From DATKWF01 sp035529715 (GTDB lineage Bacteria; Chloroflexota; Dehalococcoidia; Dehalococcoidales; RBG-16-60-22): a stretch of 8,695 nucleotides of DNA. The stretch spans positions 1-8,695 of the forward strand of contig DATKWF010000092.1 in the NCBI GenBank assembly GCA_035529715.1, written 5' to 3'. Position numbers and translations under genes: made by a program. Of this stretch, positions 1 through 6,768 are shown in pieces. Numbering within the stretch: the stretch's first letter is position 1; each line of letters opens with the position of its first letter. The notes under the pieces were generated by a model, which saw nothing but the letters and a program-made list of their open reading frames with translations, was not told the DNA's origin and did not search any database.

Positions 1-2
1 TG

Positions 3-1275
3 TTCTACTTCCCCGAAATTGTCCTTACTCCAAACATTGGACAGGCAGGTAGGCAAGTCAACATCAGTGCCACCGACTTCCCGTCCGGCGCTAACGTCAC
101 CAGCCTGCGCTTCGCCGGTATGGAACTGCCCTTCCCCGCTAATACCACCGCCGATGGCAACGGCGACTTTAACCTCGTCTTTAACGTACCCAAGACCATG
201 TGGAGCGCCAACATTACCTCCGGCTGGTATGATGTCGAGGTCGAAGCCCGGAAAGGCAACGAGCCTTCGGTCTTTATCATGAAGCCATTCCAGGTGACCA
301 CCGACGACGTCGCCTTTACCATGAAGGCCGAGCCTGACTGGCTGCCGCCGATTCCACCCAGCGGCAGCACCACCACCATCAGGGTTACATCGATGGGCTC
401 AGCGGCTGACGTCACCCTCAGTGTGGAGAGGATTCCGCCGGGTATCTCCACGGCTTTCTCCGTCAGCCAGGTAAACGTACCGCCCAGAGGTTCCGGCAGC
501 TCTATACTTACCCTGACGCCAACCACCATTCCTCCGGGACACTACGGCGCTGAAATCAAGGGCACGGCCACCGTCAGTGGCGTCCAGAAGACCTTCTTCG
601 CCCATATCGAATTCGACGTACAGCCGCCAATGATGTTCATGGATACGAGCTGGATGGAGCAGCAGGGTATCTGGTTCCCTGAAATCACCCTCAACCCGAC
701 CGCCGGACCGGTGAAAGGCCAGGTGACCATCAAGGCTACCGACTTCCCCGCGGGCGCCAATATCACCAGCCTGCGCTTCGCCGGCAGGCCGCTACCCGTA
801 CCGGCTAACACCGTGGCCGACAGCGACGGTAATGCCAACCTCGTCTTTAACGTCCCCAGCGATTTCGGTGTCGGTATGTACATGGTTGAGGTGGTAGCGA
901 GTAAATCAGGAATGCCGCCGGTATTCATCGCCAAGCCATTCTTTATAGAGGATGCCGGCGTAACCTTCATGCTGAATGTCGTTCCAGGCTTCATTCCCGG
1001 CGTTCCACAGGGGAACTCGGGTAACACGACCATATTCGTTGAATCCACCAGTCAGGCCGTTACCGTACAGCTATACGTCGACGGTCTGCCGTCAGGAGTC
1101 ACCGGCTCCTTTGACAATGTCACTATCTCCGTACCACCGAGAGGCTCAGGCACCACCAAGCTGACCATTACCACCGGGGCTTCCACCCCGCCCGGCCACT
1201 ACCCGTTGACCATACGCGGCGTCAGCGGCGGTGATACCAGGATGGTGCCTTTCGGCCTCGGCGTAACGCCACCGG
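3..1275 (+). repeat. Two tandem ~222-residue A+B surface modules
   Basis: The 47-base stretch at 72-118 recurs at 738-784 with few changes, an offset of 666 bases (222 codons). Flanking sequence is also similar: the FPEI opening, the NLVFNVP stretch and the KPF end of module A, then a VPPRGSG-containing module B. A more diverged third unit follows from about 1291. The close similarity of the first two units suggests a fairly recent in-frame duplication within the surface protein gene. Confidence 0.8.
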
Positions 1276-4200
1276 CCAACTTCCAGGTACCCGAGTTCAG
1301 TTTAGAACCCGACTATGCTCCGGCAGGCTACACCGACAAGAAGTATAAAGTAACCTTCTCCGGAACGGGATTTCCGGCGAACCAGAGCGTCACCAGCCTT
1401 GATTTCGGTTCGCAGTCGGTGGCCATCCCCGATAACCTGACCTCTGACGCCAACGGCAATTTCAATGGCGTCTTCCAGATGCCCACCGGTCTTGACCCGG
1501 GAATCTATGATGTAAGAGTGGCTGTGGCCACTGGAGATGGCGGCTATTTATATGACTCCCGACCGTTTTCCATTAGGGGTAGTGACGCCAAATTCATCCT
1601 CAAGCTATCACCGCCATACCTGCCACCCATAGTCCAGGGCGGCCAGGGGACAATCACCGTTAATACAAGGTCGGTAGGCACGACAACAGCTAATGTAACC
1701 TTATACGTTGACGGACTGGCCCCGGGCATCACCGCCTCATTTTCCCCGAGCAATTTTGTGACGGTAGCCCCCGGCGGCTCCGGCAGTGCCACACTAACCC
1801 TCAGTGTCACCACCGCAACACCTCCGGGACCATACCCGGTCAGCATCCGCGGTGTTAGCGGCAGTGAAGCTGCAGTGGTACCGCTCGGCTTCGGTGTCAT
1901 GCCCAATATCGGCGCGGGCGAGGGCCATGCCACCATTACCATTAACCCGCCACGAGCCAGGCCAGGAGAGCACATCGGCATATCCGGTGCCGGTTTCACC
2001 AGCGGCAATACCATTACCCTGACCGCGGCACCACCCGGCATGCCGATACCGATTGATATAACCCCCGGCACCATCCAGGTAGAGACAGATGGAACTTGGG
2101 CTTCGGAAGTTACCGTCCCCGAAGCCGGCCAGGTGCCACCGGGTACCTATATAATTAAAGCCTCCGATGGTACTATGGCCTCCAAGAACACCTTCAGCAT
2201 CGTCCCGTCGGAAAATGCCGACTTCTTCCTCAACGTTTCACCGCCATTTATTGAGGTAGTTCAGGGCGCCAGCGGCAACACCACCATGACCCTGAGCTCC
2301 AGGAACGGCTTCAATGAGAGAGTCGTATTTAGCGTAGGCCATCTGGCACCAGGCGTTACCGCCACCTTCAAGGGTGCCGCCGGCAACATTATCAGTAAAT
2401 TCACGGGAACGCCGGGAGGAATCAGGGAAGTTGCCGCCCCGACGGAGTTGATACCCATACCCGGTGAAGACCTGACGGTTACTATCTTAATAGAAGTTGA
2501 TTCAGGGGCGCCAATAGGCCCTTATGACATCGCTCTTGAGGCAGGGTCCGGCACTGTCTACCGTGCCATCCCGCTGGGCCTGATGGTAGCCTCCCCGGGA
2601 GCCAGCATGATTATCTCACCGATGAGCGGACCCGCCGACACCGATATAAGACTCTCCGGCTCAGGATTCGCTGCCGGTGAGACCGTGACCGTAACCTTCG
2701 CCGGTAACAGTATTACGACAGTACCAGCAACAATCACCGCAGCTCAGGACGGCTCATTCACCGCTGTCATTACGGCACCTTCTCTGACTGCCGGTATTCA
2801 CCCGGTTAGCGTCTCTGGAGCTACCAGTGGTATTACCATAGACAGGCCCTTCGGGCTCAAGCCCTCGGCGGTCAACTCCTTCGTGCTCTATGCCAGCCCG
2901 CAGAAAGTGGACATTCCTAAAGGCGGCTCCACCACGATCACCGCCAAGATTGAACCGCTGGGCAGCTTCCAGTCACCGGTTAATCTCAGTGTCTCCGGAC
3001 TCGGCACCATAGTTGGCGCCACCGCTAACATCTCACCGTCGTCAACGGTGACACCGAGTATAGCTACTCCGACAACGGCTACCTTAACGATTAATGTACC
3101 GGCAGGAGCCAGTGTAGGCAGATATCCGCTGACAATAACAGGCACCAGCGGCGCTATTACCCAAACACGAAATATTACCGTTAACGTGGTACCTCCCGCT
3201 GGCACTCCTGACTTCGGCATCAGCCTGGCCCCAAACACTGTGCCCATCAGCCCGAGTTCAACTGGTAATACTACGATAACGGTTGCTGCCATCAATGGAT
3301 TCTCTGGAACCGTGAATCTGGCAGTCGCCATGAGCGCCCCGGCGGCTACCTGGCCATCCGGCATTACCTATACAGCCGGCAGCATCACGCCTTCGGCCAC
3401 TACAGGCTTGGGTAAGCAACCGGTCACCTTCACCATTGCCAGCGGCACGCAGCCCGGTAACTGGACATTCAAGATAACGGGCACCAGCGGTGTTCTGGCT
3501 CACAGCGCCGAGGTCATGGTCATCTGCACGCCTTCGGGAACCACGGTTACATCCTACGCTTCACCGCGCCTTGACCCGACCACAATCACAACCAGTACGC
3601 CGATGGCTATGACGCCTCCTTGGGGTGATAAAATCACCATCACCGGCATCATCAATGACGGCTCCGAAGCCAGCGTTATTACCCCAGCAAAGATGGATGT
3701 ACCCCCGGATACCCTCGCCTCACTGCCGGAAGGAGCTTCGGATATGTTGGGTAGGATAACCAATGTAGAGTCGAGTTCACCGGTAGACGGAGTACAGTGG
3801 AACATTGGCTTCCCCTTTGACAGTGCCAATCTTACGGCGGCCGGCTTTAATGAAACTAATCTTAAAGTAGCCTACCTCAACCCCGAAACCGGCACCTGGA
3901 CTGAGGTAACTACCACCATAGACACCACCAATAAGGTTGCTTATGCCTCATCTACCCACTTCAGTTCCTGGACATTAATCGCCACACCTACACCACCTCC
4001 ATCTGTCGTAGTCACTGAATTTAGTGGCGGCGGGGGGGGAGGTGCCTATATTCCCGCAGGTGATATCAAGGTGGGCGACGGTTTCAGTGGTGTCAGTGAA
4101 ATAAGCCTAAGCTTCAGTGGCAAGGTTATAGAAGACTGCCTTATTGAGACTGCAGGTGGGGGAGCTTCCCTTGAAATACCCAGACTAACCAAACCTACGG

Positions 4201-4838
4201 ATGCTGATGGCAACACTCTGAAATCCTTCTCGGCCAGTTTGGTAAATTCACCCCCAGCACCACCACCGCAACAGTCTATAATGAGCGCCCACGATTTCGG
4301 TCCTGACGGCGCCAGGTTTGAACCAGCAATAATCCTGAACATGAGCTATGACCCTGAAGAATTGCCCGAAGGGGTGGAGCCGAAAGAAATATTATATATT
4401 GCCTACTGGGATGGCTCGCAGTGGCTGAGCTTGGACAGCACGGTGGATACCAGAGAGAATACTGTGTCAGTGTTGGTAGAGCATTTCACCCAGTTTGCTT
4501 TGATTAGCAAGGTATCCATCCCAGAGCTAGAAACAGCGCTGGCACCTGAAGTGGAGCCAGAAGTAGAAACAGTGCCGGCATCAGCTGCCGAACCGGCTCC
4601 AGCACCAGAACTGGAACCGGAAACAGCACTGGCACCTGTAGAAGAGCCAGAAGTAGAAGTTGCGCCGACACCAGCCGTCGAACCGGCTGCGGCACCAGAA
4701 CCAGGAACAGCACCGGTAACAGAACCGACGCAACCAGTTGCCCCGTTTAACTGGGGGCTCATTGGCGGTATTATCGCGGCTGTTGCTATTATCGGTGTTG
4801 TCATCTGGCGGGTTGCCATCCGCAGGAAAGCTTCCTAG
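3..4838 (+). CDS. Large repeat-rich cell-surface protein with C-terminal membrane anchor (5' end outside window)
   Basis: The frame is open from base 3, so the start and any signal peptide lie upstream; 1611 residues are visible. Two beta-rich module types alternate. Type A has a TDFPAGANITSLRFAG-like core and a DGN..LVFNVP stretch. Type B has a QG.SG.TTI start, a V.GLP.GVT.SF core and a Y...I.GVSG end. Type A copies start near 3, 672, 1291, 1926 and 2604; type B copies near 306, 958, 1587, 2217, 2874 and 3207. Then come two related membrane-proximal modules (about 3560-3990 and 4060-4510), a Glu/Pro/Ala stalk, a hydrophobic span from residue about 1584 and a basic end (RVAIRRKAS). This predicts an extracellular protein anchored with its C-terminus inside, like S-layer or adhesion proteins of Chloroflexota and archaea. 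The modules resemble Ig-like or IPT/TIG folds, but the exact family is not assigned. No enzyme motif is seen. Ligand unknown. Confidence 0.85.
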   Translation, partial: FYFPEIVLTPNIGQAGRQVNISATDFPSGANVTSLRFAGMELPFPANTTADGNGDFNLVFNVPKTMWSANITSGWYDVEVEARKGNEPSVFIMKPFQVTTDDVAFTMKAEPDWLPPIPPSGSTTTIRVTSMGSAADVTLSVERIPPGISTAFSVSQVNVPPRGSGSSILTLTPTTIPPGHYGAEIKGTATVSGVQKTFFAHIEFDVQPPMMFMDTSWMEQQGIWFPEITLNPTAGPVKGQVTIKATDFPAGANITSLRFAGRPLPVPANTVADSDGNANLVFNVPSDFGVGMYMVEVVASKSGMPPVFIAKPFFIEDAGVTFMLNVVPGFIPGVPQGNSGNTTIFVESTSQAVTVQLYVDGLPSGVTGSFDNVTISVPPRGSGTTKLTITTGASTPPGHYPLTIRGVSGGDTRMVPFGLGVTPPANFQVPEFSLEPDYAPAGYTDKKYKVTFSGTGFPANQSVTSLDFGSQSVAIPDNLTSDANGNFNGVFQMPTGLDPGIYDVRVAVATGDGGYLYDSRPFSIRGSDAKFILKLSPPYLPPIVQGGQGTITVNTRSVGTTTANVTLYVDGLAPGITASFSPSNFVTVAPGGSGSATLTLSVTTATPPGPYPVSIRGVSGSEAAVVPLGFGVMPNIGAGEGHATITINPPRARPGEHIGISGAGFTSGNTITLTAAPPGMPIPIDITPGTIQVETDGTWASEVTVPEAGQVPPGTYIIKASDGTMASKNTFSIVPSENADFFLNVSPPFIEVVQGASGNTTMTLSSRNGFNERVVFSVGHLAPGVTATFKGAAGNIISKFTGTPGGIREVAAPTELIPIPGEDLTVTILIEVDSGAPIGPYDIALEAGSGTVYRAIPLGLMVASPGASMIISPMSGPADTDIRLSGSGFAAGETVTVTFAGNSITTVPATITAAQDGSFTAVITAPSLTAGIHPVSVSGATSGITIDRPFGLKPSAVNSFVLYASPQKVDIPKGGSTTITAKIEPLGSFQSPVNLSVSGLGTIVGATANISPSSTVTPSIATPTTATLTINVPAGASVGRYPLTITGTSGAITQTRNITVNVVPPAGTPDFGISLAPNTVPISPSSTGNTTITVAAINGFSGTVNLAVAMSAPAATWPSGITYTAGSITPSATTGLGKQPVTFTIASGTQPGNWTFKITGTSGVLAHSAEVMVICTPSGTTVTSYASPRLDPTTITTSTPMAMTPPWGDKITITGIINDGSEASVITPAKMDVPPDTLASLPEGASDMLGRITNVESSSPVDGVQWNIGFPFDSANLTAAGFNETNLKVAYLNPETGTWTEVTTTIDTTNKVAYASSTHFSSWTLIATPTPPPSVVVTEFSGGGGGGAYIPAGDIKVGDGFSGVSEISLSFSGKVIEDCLIETAGGGASLEIPRLTKPTDADGNTLKSFSASLVNSPPAPPPQQSIMSAHDFGPDGARFEPAIILNMSYDPEELPEGVEPKEILYIAYWDGSQWLSLDSTVDTRENTVSVLVEHFTQFALISKVSIPELETALAPEVEPEVETVPASAAEPAPAPELEPETALAPVEEPEVEVAPTPAVEPAAAPEPGTAPVTEPTQPVAPFNWGLIGGIIAAVAIIGVVIWRVAIRRKAS
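4530..4709 (+). repeat. 90-bp tandem repeat coding for Glu/Pro/Ala stalk
   Basis: Two units of 90 bases (4530-4619 and 4620-4709), each coding 30 residues, begin with ETALAP and contain EPEVE and an AEP/VEP run. A short partial third unit follows. The product is a low-complexity, acidic, proline-rich stalk just outside the membrane anchor. Such stalks span the cell wall or hold the outer domains away from the membrane. Confidence 0.8.
4752..4811 (+). other. Transmembrane anchor segment of the surface protein
   Basis: About 20 codons for an uninterrupted hydrophobic stretch that starts WGLIGGIIAAVAI and ends in VVIW, followed at once by the basic tail RVAIRRKAS and the stop codon. By the positive-inside rule the short tail is cytoplasmic and the long repeat region is outside. 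Confidence 0.85.
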
Positions 4839-4863
4839 AATTGGTCACTGACCTTTGGTGTGG

Positions 4864-4903
4864 CTTCCCCCTCCCCTCGCCGGGGAGGGGGAGTCAGTTT
4901 TTT
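4864..4903 (+). terminator. Rho-independent terminator of the surface protein gene
   Basis: A 10-bp perfect GC-only-but-one stem (4867-4876 with 4882-4891) has a 5-base loop and extends slightly outward. A short AGTCAG spacer and six T residues at 4898-4903 follow. It lies 28 bases after the stop codon at 4838. Similar C-rich/G-rich hairpins are common as dispersed repeats in some Chloroflexota genomes, so it may also belong to such a family. Confidence 0.75.
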
Positions 4904-5056
4904 CAGGCAGAAACATATCACCAATACGAATCCTGCTAAGTTATCGGGCATATCAAAGTCACATTTGCTTGCTTTGTGAACTTCTGTGCCTACGAGATTA
5001 CTCAACAAAATAATATATTGCTGGGTCACAAATGCTTAAAAAGTGTGATTGAAGCT

Positions 5057-5095
5057 AAAAAAACAGGACCGAGAAACTATCTCTCGATCCTGTTT
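5057..5095 (-). terminator. Rho-independent terminator of the DUF5679 gene
   Basis: Read on the minus strand, a stem of 8 plus 5 base pairs (5088-5095 with 5061-5068; 5082-5086 with 5070-5074) with one mismatch and a 7-base loop runs into seven T residues (A-run 5057-5063). It begins 22 bases after the stop codon of the minus-strand gene at 5117. Confidence 0.8.
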
Positions 5096-5116
5096 AGTTT
5101 AACTTCAGAATCAGTC

Positions 5117-5257
5117 TTAGCTTTTTCCGATTCTGAACATTTTCGTGCCACACGAAGGGCATACCCCTTGGGTTGCCGGCTTTCCGTTCTTCATGGTTAT
5201 AGCTTTGGCATCCTTCATTTCCTTTTTGGCACGGCACTTCACGCAGTACGCTTGCAT
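5117..5257 (-). CDS. DUF5679 family small zinc-ribbon protein, 46 residues
   Basis: The sequence starts MQAYCVKCRAKKEM, has a central TMKNGKPATQGVCPSCGTK stretch and ends FRIGKS. This matches the DUF5679 pattern as I recall it: two CxxC knuckles (YCVKC and CPSCG) expected to bind one zinc ion, separated by a short beta hairpin with the NGKPATQG turn. The length is usual for the family, so the gene is intact. The ATG has a strong ribosome binding site, AAGGAGGT at 5264-5271, 6 bases upstream. The gene has its own promoter and terminator, so it is monocistronic and probably a host gene unrelated to its neighbours. The molecular function of the family is unknown; nucleic acid binding is a guess from the zinc-ribbon fold. 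Confidence 0.9.
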   Translation of the reverse strand: MQAYCVKCRAKKEMKDAKAITMKNGKPATQGVCPSCGTKMFRIGKS

Positions 5258-5279
5258 TAGGCCACCTCCTTTTCTGTGT

Positions 5280-5309
5280 ACGATAATCTATGCGGTTACA
5301 AGATGTCAA
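5280..5309 (-). promoter_or_regulatory. Candidate sigma-70-type promoter for the DUF5679 gene
   Basis: On the minus strand a perfect TTGACA (5304-5309) is followed after 18 bases by TATCGT (5280-5285), which matches four of six consensus bases. Transcription would start near 5273, giving a very short leader that begins close to the ribosome binding site. The -10 match is modest. Confidence 0.5.
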
Positions 5310-5376
5310 TAGCCTGACAGTCAATCATGCAAACTCAATTTATGGGTAACAAGAGATTCTTAAGGTGCTCGAGGGT

Positions 5377-5410
5377 AAAAAAAGAGCCTGGGAAAAATCT
5401 CCCCAGGCTC
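5377..5410 (-). terminator. Strong rho-independent terminator ending the small-gene operon
   Basis: Read on the minus strand, a perfect 9-bp stem GAGCCTGGG/CCCAGGCTC (5402-5410 with 5384-5392) with a 9-base loop is followed directly by seven T residues (A-run 5377-5383). It lies 23 bases after the stop codon of the gene at 5434 and isolates this operon from the DUF5679 gene downstream. Confidence 0.9.
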
Positions 5411-5433
5411 CTCAAAGTAATTACCAGGTAATT

Positions 5434-5925
5434 CTAGAATTCGAACAACGCCGGCTGTTCCGCCTCTCTTCGTGCCTCTGCTTCCTCTCTTTTTAGTCTC
5501 CTGTCTATTCTTTCCCTCTCCTGCCTTACCTGTGCCCTCTTACGATAGAGCCACGACTTGAGCCTGTTTAGCTCCGCCGCCTGGTAATTATTCAATGATT
5601 CTACCTGAATATCATCAGGCACTTGATTACCATTATGACGGGCATAAGTTTTACCGGCAATGTAAAGATAAATCTGGCTCCAATCGTGGTCCATAGGCGC
5701 AGTAAGTCCCGCTGTATAGAGATAGGCGCAGGTTTCGGCATCCGTACCGGTCATCTCCTCACCTTTGAGCGCCCTCATGTTCATCTCCAGTCTTTCCAGA
5801 GTAATGGCATTCTCCAGCCATTCGGGCAAAGTGTCTCCCCAACCTCCCGGAAATACAAGAATAGGGTCAGTAAAGACACCTACTATCTCGGAGATGCCTT
5901 TCTCCACTGTCTCAGACGTATTCAA
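5434..5925 (-). CDS. Hypothetical 163-residue protein with C-terminal clamp-binding-like motif QPALF
   Basis: I do not recognise a named family. The N-terminal two thirds look globular, with a PILVFPGGWGDTLPEWL stretch (21-37), a helix ITLERLEMNMRAL and a DHDWSQIYLYIAGKTY segment (79-94). Residues 117-156 form a highly charged Arg/Glu helix, probably a coiled coil. The protein ends EQPALFEF; QPALF (157-161) fits the Q-x-x-L-F core of beta-clamp-binding peptides (consensus QL[SD]LF). The start is TTG, chosen because AAAGGAG at 5933-5939 sits 7 bases upstream and no suitable ATG exists. That site overlaps the stop codon of the preceding gene, which suggests translational coupling. It is the last gene before a strong terminator. 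A clamp-client role is inference; the motif could be chance. Confidence 0.8.
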   Translation of the reverse strand: MNTSETVEKGISEIVGVFTDPILVFPGGWGDTLPEWLENAITLERLEMNMRALKGEEMTGTDAETCAYLYTAGLTAPMDHDWSQIYLYIAGKTYARHNGNQVPDDIQVESLNNYQAAELNRLKSWLYRKRAQVRQERERIDRRLKREEAEARREAEQPALFEF

Positions 5926-5937
5926 TTGTTAGCTCCT

Positions 5938-6144
5938 TTATTTTTTCTTCTTTGCCCACCACTGCTCCAGGCTTATGATGTCGGTAAGGATATGGATATC
6001 CTCACAGTCCACAGTCACAGCGGGGAAACCGCTCTTGTGCTCTTTTACCTTGGCATACTTCCCCTGGAGGAAGAGGTTATTTATCTGCTCATATACCTTT
6101 TCTTTTTCTCCATCAGCGTCAAGCATTATATCTTTATGCTTCAT
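5938..6144 (-). CDS. Hypothetical 68-residue charged protein
   Basis: No family is recognised. The protein is small and charged. It has a helix-like stretch EKVYEQINNLFLQGKY near residues 16-30, a beta-like GFPAVTVDCEDIHIL segment and a C-terminal QWWAKKKK. I chose the ATG at 6144 because AAAGGAGG (6150-6157) lies 5 bases upstream. An in-frame ATG at 6177 would add 11 residues (MPKSKQRKEDS) but has only a weak GAAGGGG upstream. The stop codon overlaps the ribosome binding site of the next gene (TAAAGGAG), so the two are very likely co-translated. It probably acts in the same process as its operon partners, but the sequence gives no function. Confidence 0.75.
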   Translation of the reverse strand: MKHKDIMLDADGEKEKVYEQINNLFLQGKYAKVKEHKSGFPAVTVDCEDIHILTDIISLEQWWAKKKK

Positions 6145-6213
6145 TGAGTCCTCCTTTCTTTGCTTACTTTTGGGCATAGTGACCCCTTCAAACCCGGGTA
6201 GTTTGCGTTAGTT

Positions 6214-6507
6214 TTAGATTAGCGACTGCTGGCTGCCGTTCTTGATATGCTCCCGCTCTGCCTCTATTGCTCCGTCGGGAATAGACTGGCGCACAGCTTC
6301 TATAGAGCTTCTCACATTGTTTATCCGCTCAATGTCGCAGATTAGGCGGATAAGGCGTTGGTCAATATACTGGGGCAGGTCAGCTATAGCTCTGGCTGCC
6401 TCTGTCTTTACCTTCGCTTCGGCCAGAAATGACTCGGCCAGATTAATCTGACGCTCCACATCATTCATAGCCTCACTTACCTTGACAGCACTCCACTTGA
6501 TAGGCAT
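6214..6507 (-). CDS. Hypothetical 97-residue helical protein ending QQSLI
   Basis: No family is recognised. The sequence is almost wholly helical in character: residues 9-45 and 48-90 are rich in Glu, Ala, Arg and Ile with heptad-like spacing, suggesting a helical hairpin or coiled coil. There is no signal peptide or membrane span. The last five residues are QQSLI (93-97), which resembles the clamp-binding Q-x-S-L-x core but lacks the final aromatic, so this match is weaker than that of the 163-residue neighbour. The ATG at 6507 has an excellent ribosome binding site, AAAAGGAGGTG, with 5 bases to the start. It follows the micropeptide gene by 14 bases and precedes the 68-residue gene by 69 bases, all in one direction. 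Confidence 0.8.
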   Translation of the reverse strand: MPIKWSAVKVSEAMNDVERQINLAESFLAEAKVKTEAARAIADLPQYIDQRLIRLICDIERINNVRSSIEAVRQSIPDGAIEAEREHIKNGSQQSLI

Positions 6508-6521
6508 AGTTTCACCTCCTT

Positions 6522-6605
6522 TTAGATAATTTCAAACAGGATTCTGAGGGCAATCAAGCATCCCAGAATTATGAAGAGCTTGCACCAAGATACTTTCCTC
6601 AACAT
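6522..6605 (-). CDS. 27-residue single-span membrane micropeptide
   Basis: A short frame from ATG at 6605 to TAA at 6522-6524 codes for a basic N-terminus (MLRKVSWCK) followed by a hydrophobic run (LFIILGCLIALRILFEII) long enough for one membrane span, with an Arg inside the span. It has a consensus ribosome binding site, AAAGGAGG at 6613-6620, 7 bases upstream. Its stop codon is followed immediately by the ribosome binding site of the 97-residue gene, so it sits exactly like the first gene of an operon. Candidate roles for such peptides are a membrane tether, a holin-like or toxin-like peptide, or a leader peptide coupling translation to the next gene. None can be chosen from sequence. Confidence 0.6.
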   Translation of the reverse strand: MLRKVSWCKLFIILGCLIALRILFEII

Positions 6606-6666
6606 AACCGTTCCTCCTTTCTATTTGATTATTGCCCTTGCCACGCATAAAAAGAGGAGGTTATCA

Positions 6667-6695
6667 CTCCCACACACTGGGGGAGCAAAACCCCC
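6667..6695 (-). promoter_or_regulatory. Two mutually exclusive leader hairpins upstream of the small-gene operon
   Basis: In the minus-strand transcript, GGGGG (6691-6695) can pair with CCCCC (6679-6683), or CTCCC overlapping the same bases (6681-6685) can pair with GGGAG (6667-6671). The two stems share bases and cannot form together. They lie between the clamp terminator and the micropeptide start. A regulatory switch is possible, but neither stem has a T-run, so the role is unproven. Confidence 0.3.
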
Positions 6696-6697
6696 TT

Positions 6698-6732
6698 AAA
6701 AAGACAAAAAGAGGGCGTGTCCAACACCCTCT
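6698..6732 (-). terminator. Rho-independent terminator after the clamp-like gene
   Basis: On the minus strand, AGAGGG (6727-6732) pairs with CCCTCT (6710-6715), and inner TGT/ACA pairs extend the stem. A T-rich tract TTTTTGTCTTTTT (6698-6710) follows. It starts 36 bases after the clamp stop codon. The stem is moderate, so some read-through into the small genes is likely; I found no convincing separate promoter for them. Confidence 0.65.
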
Positions 6733-6768
6733 CTTTGTGCGGTTTCTCTTGGAGTTCAAGCGTTCTGT

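Noticed and set aside
4403..4819. Minus-strand frames of 69 and 138 codons opposite the stalk region
   Set aside because: They are mirror products of the repetitive Glu/Pro/Ala codons of the surface protein; low complexity and no ribosome binding site.
5094..5324. Longer minus-strand frame (MTVRLLTSC...) over the DUF5679 gene
   Set aside because: It is a different frame from the recognisable zinc-ribbon protein, would start upstream of the promoter -10 box, and has no family resemblance.
5623..6147. Plus-strand open frame of 174 codons across the small minus-strand genes
   Set aside because: It has no ribosome binding site, its composition is unlike a folded protein, and it is antisense to two genes with strong ribosome binding sites and coupled stops.
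6192..6199. Perfect 8-bp palindrome ACCCGGGT between two small genes
   Set aside because: It is too short to distinguish from chance or a plain restriction-type site, with no nearby promoter.
6538..6654. Alternative minus-strand frame starting MRGKGNNQIERR that overlaps the micropeptide
   Set aside because: The sequence before its ATG is pyrimidine-rich with no ribosome binding site, while the micropeptide frame has a consensus site and fits the operon spacing.
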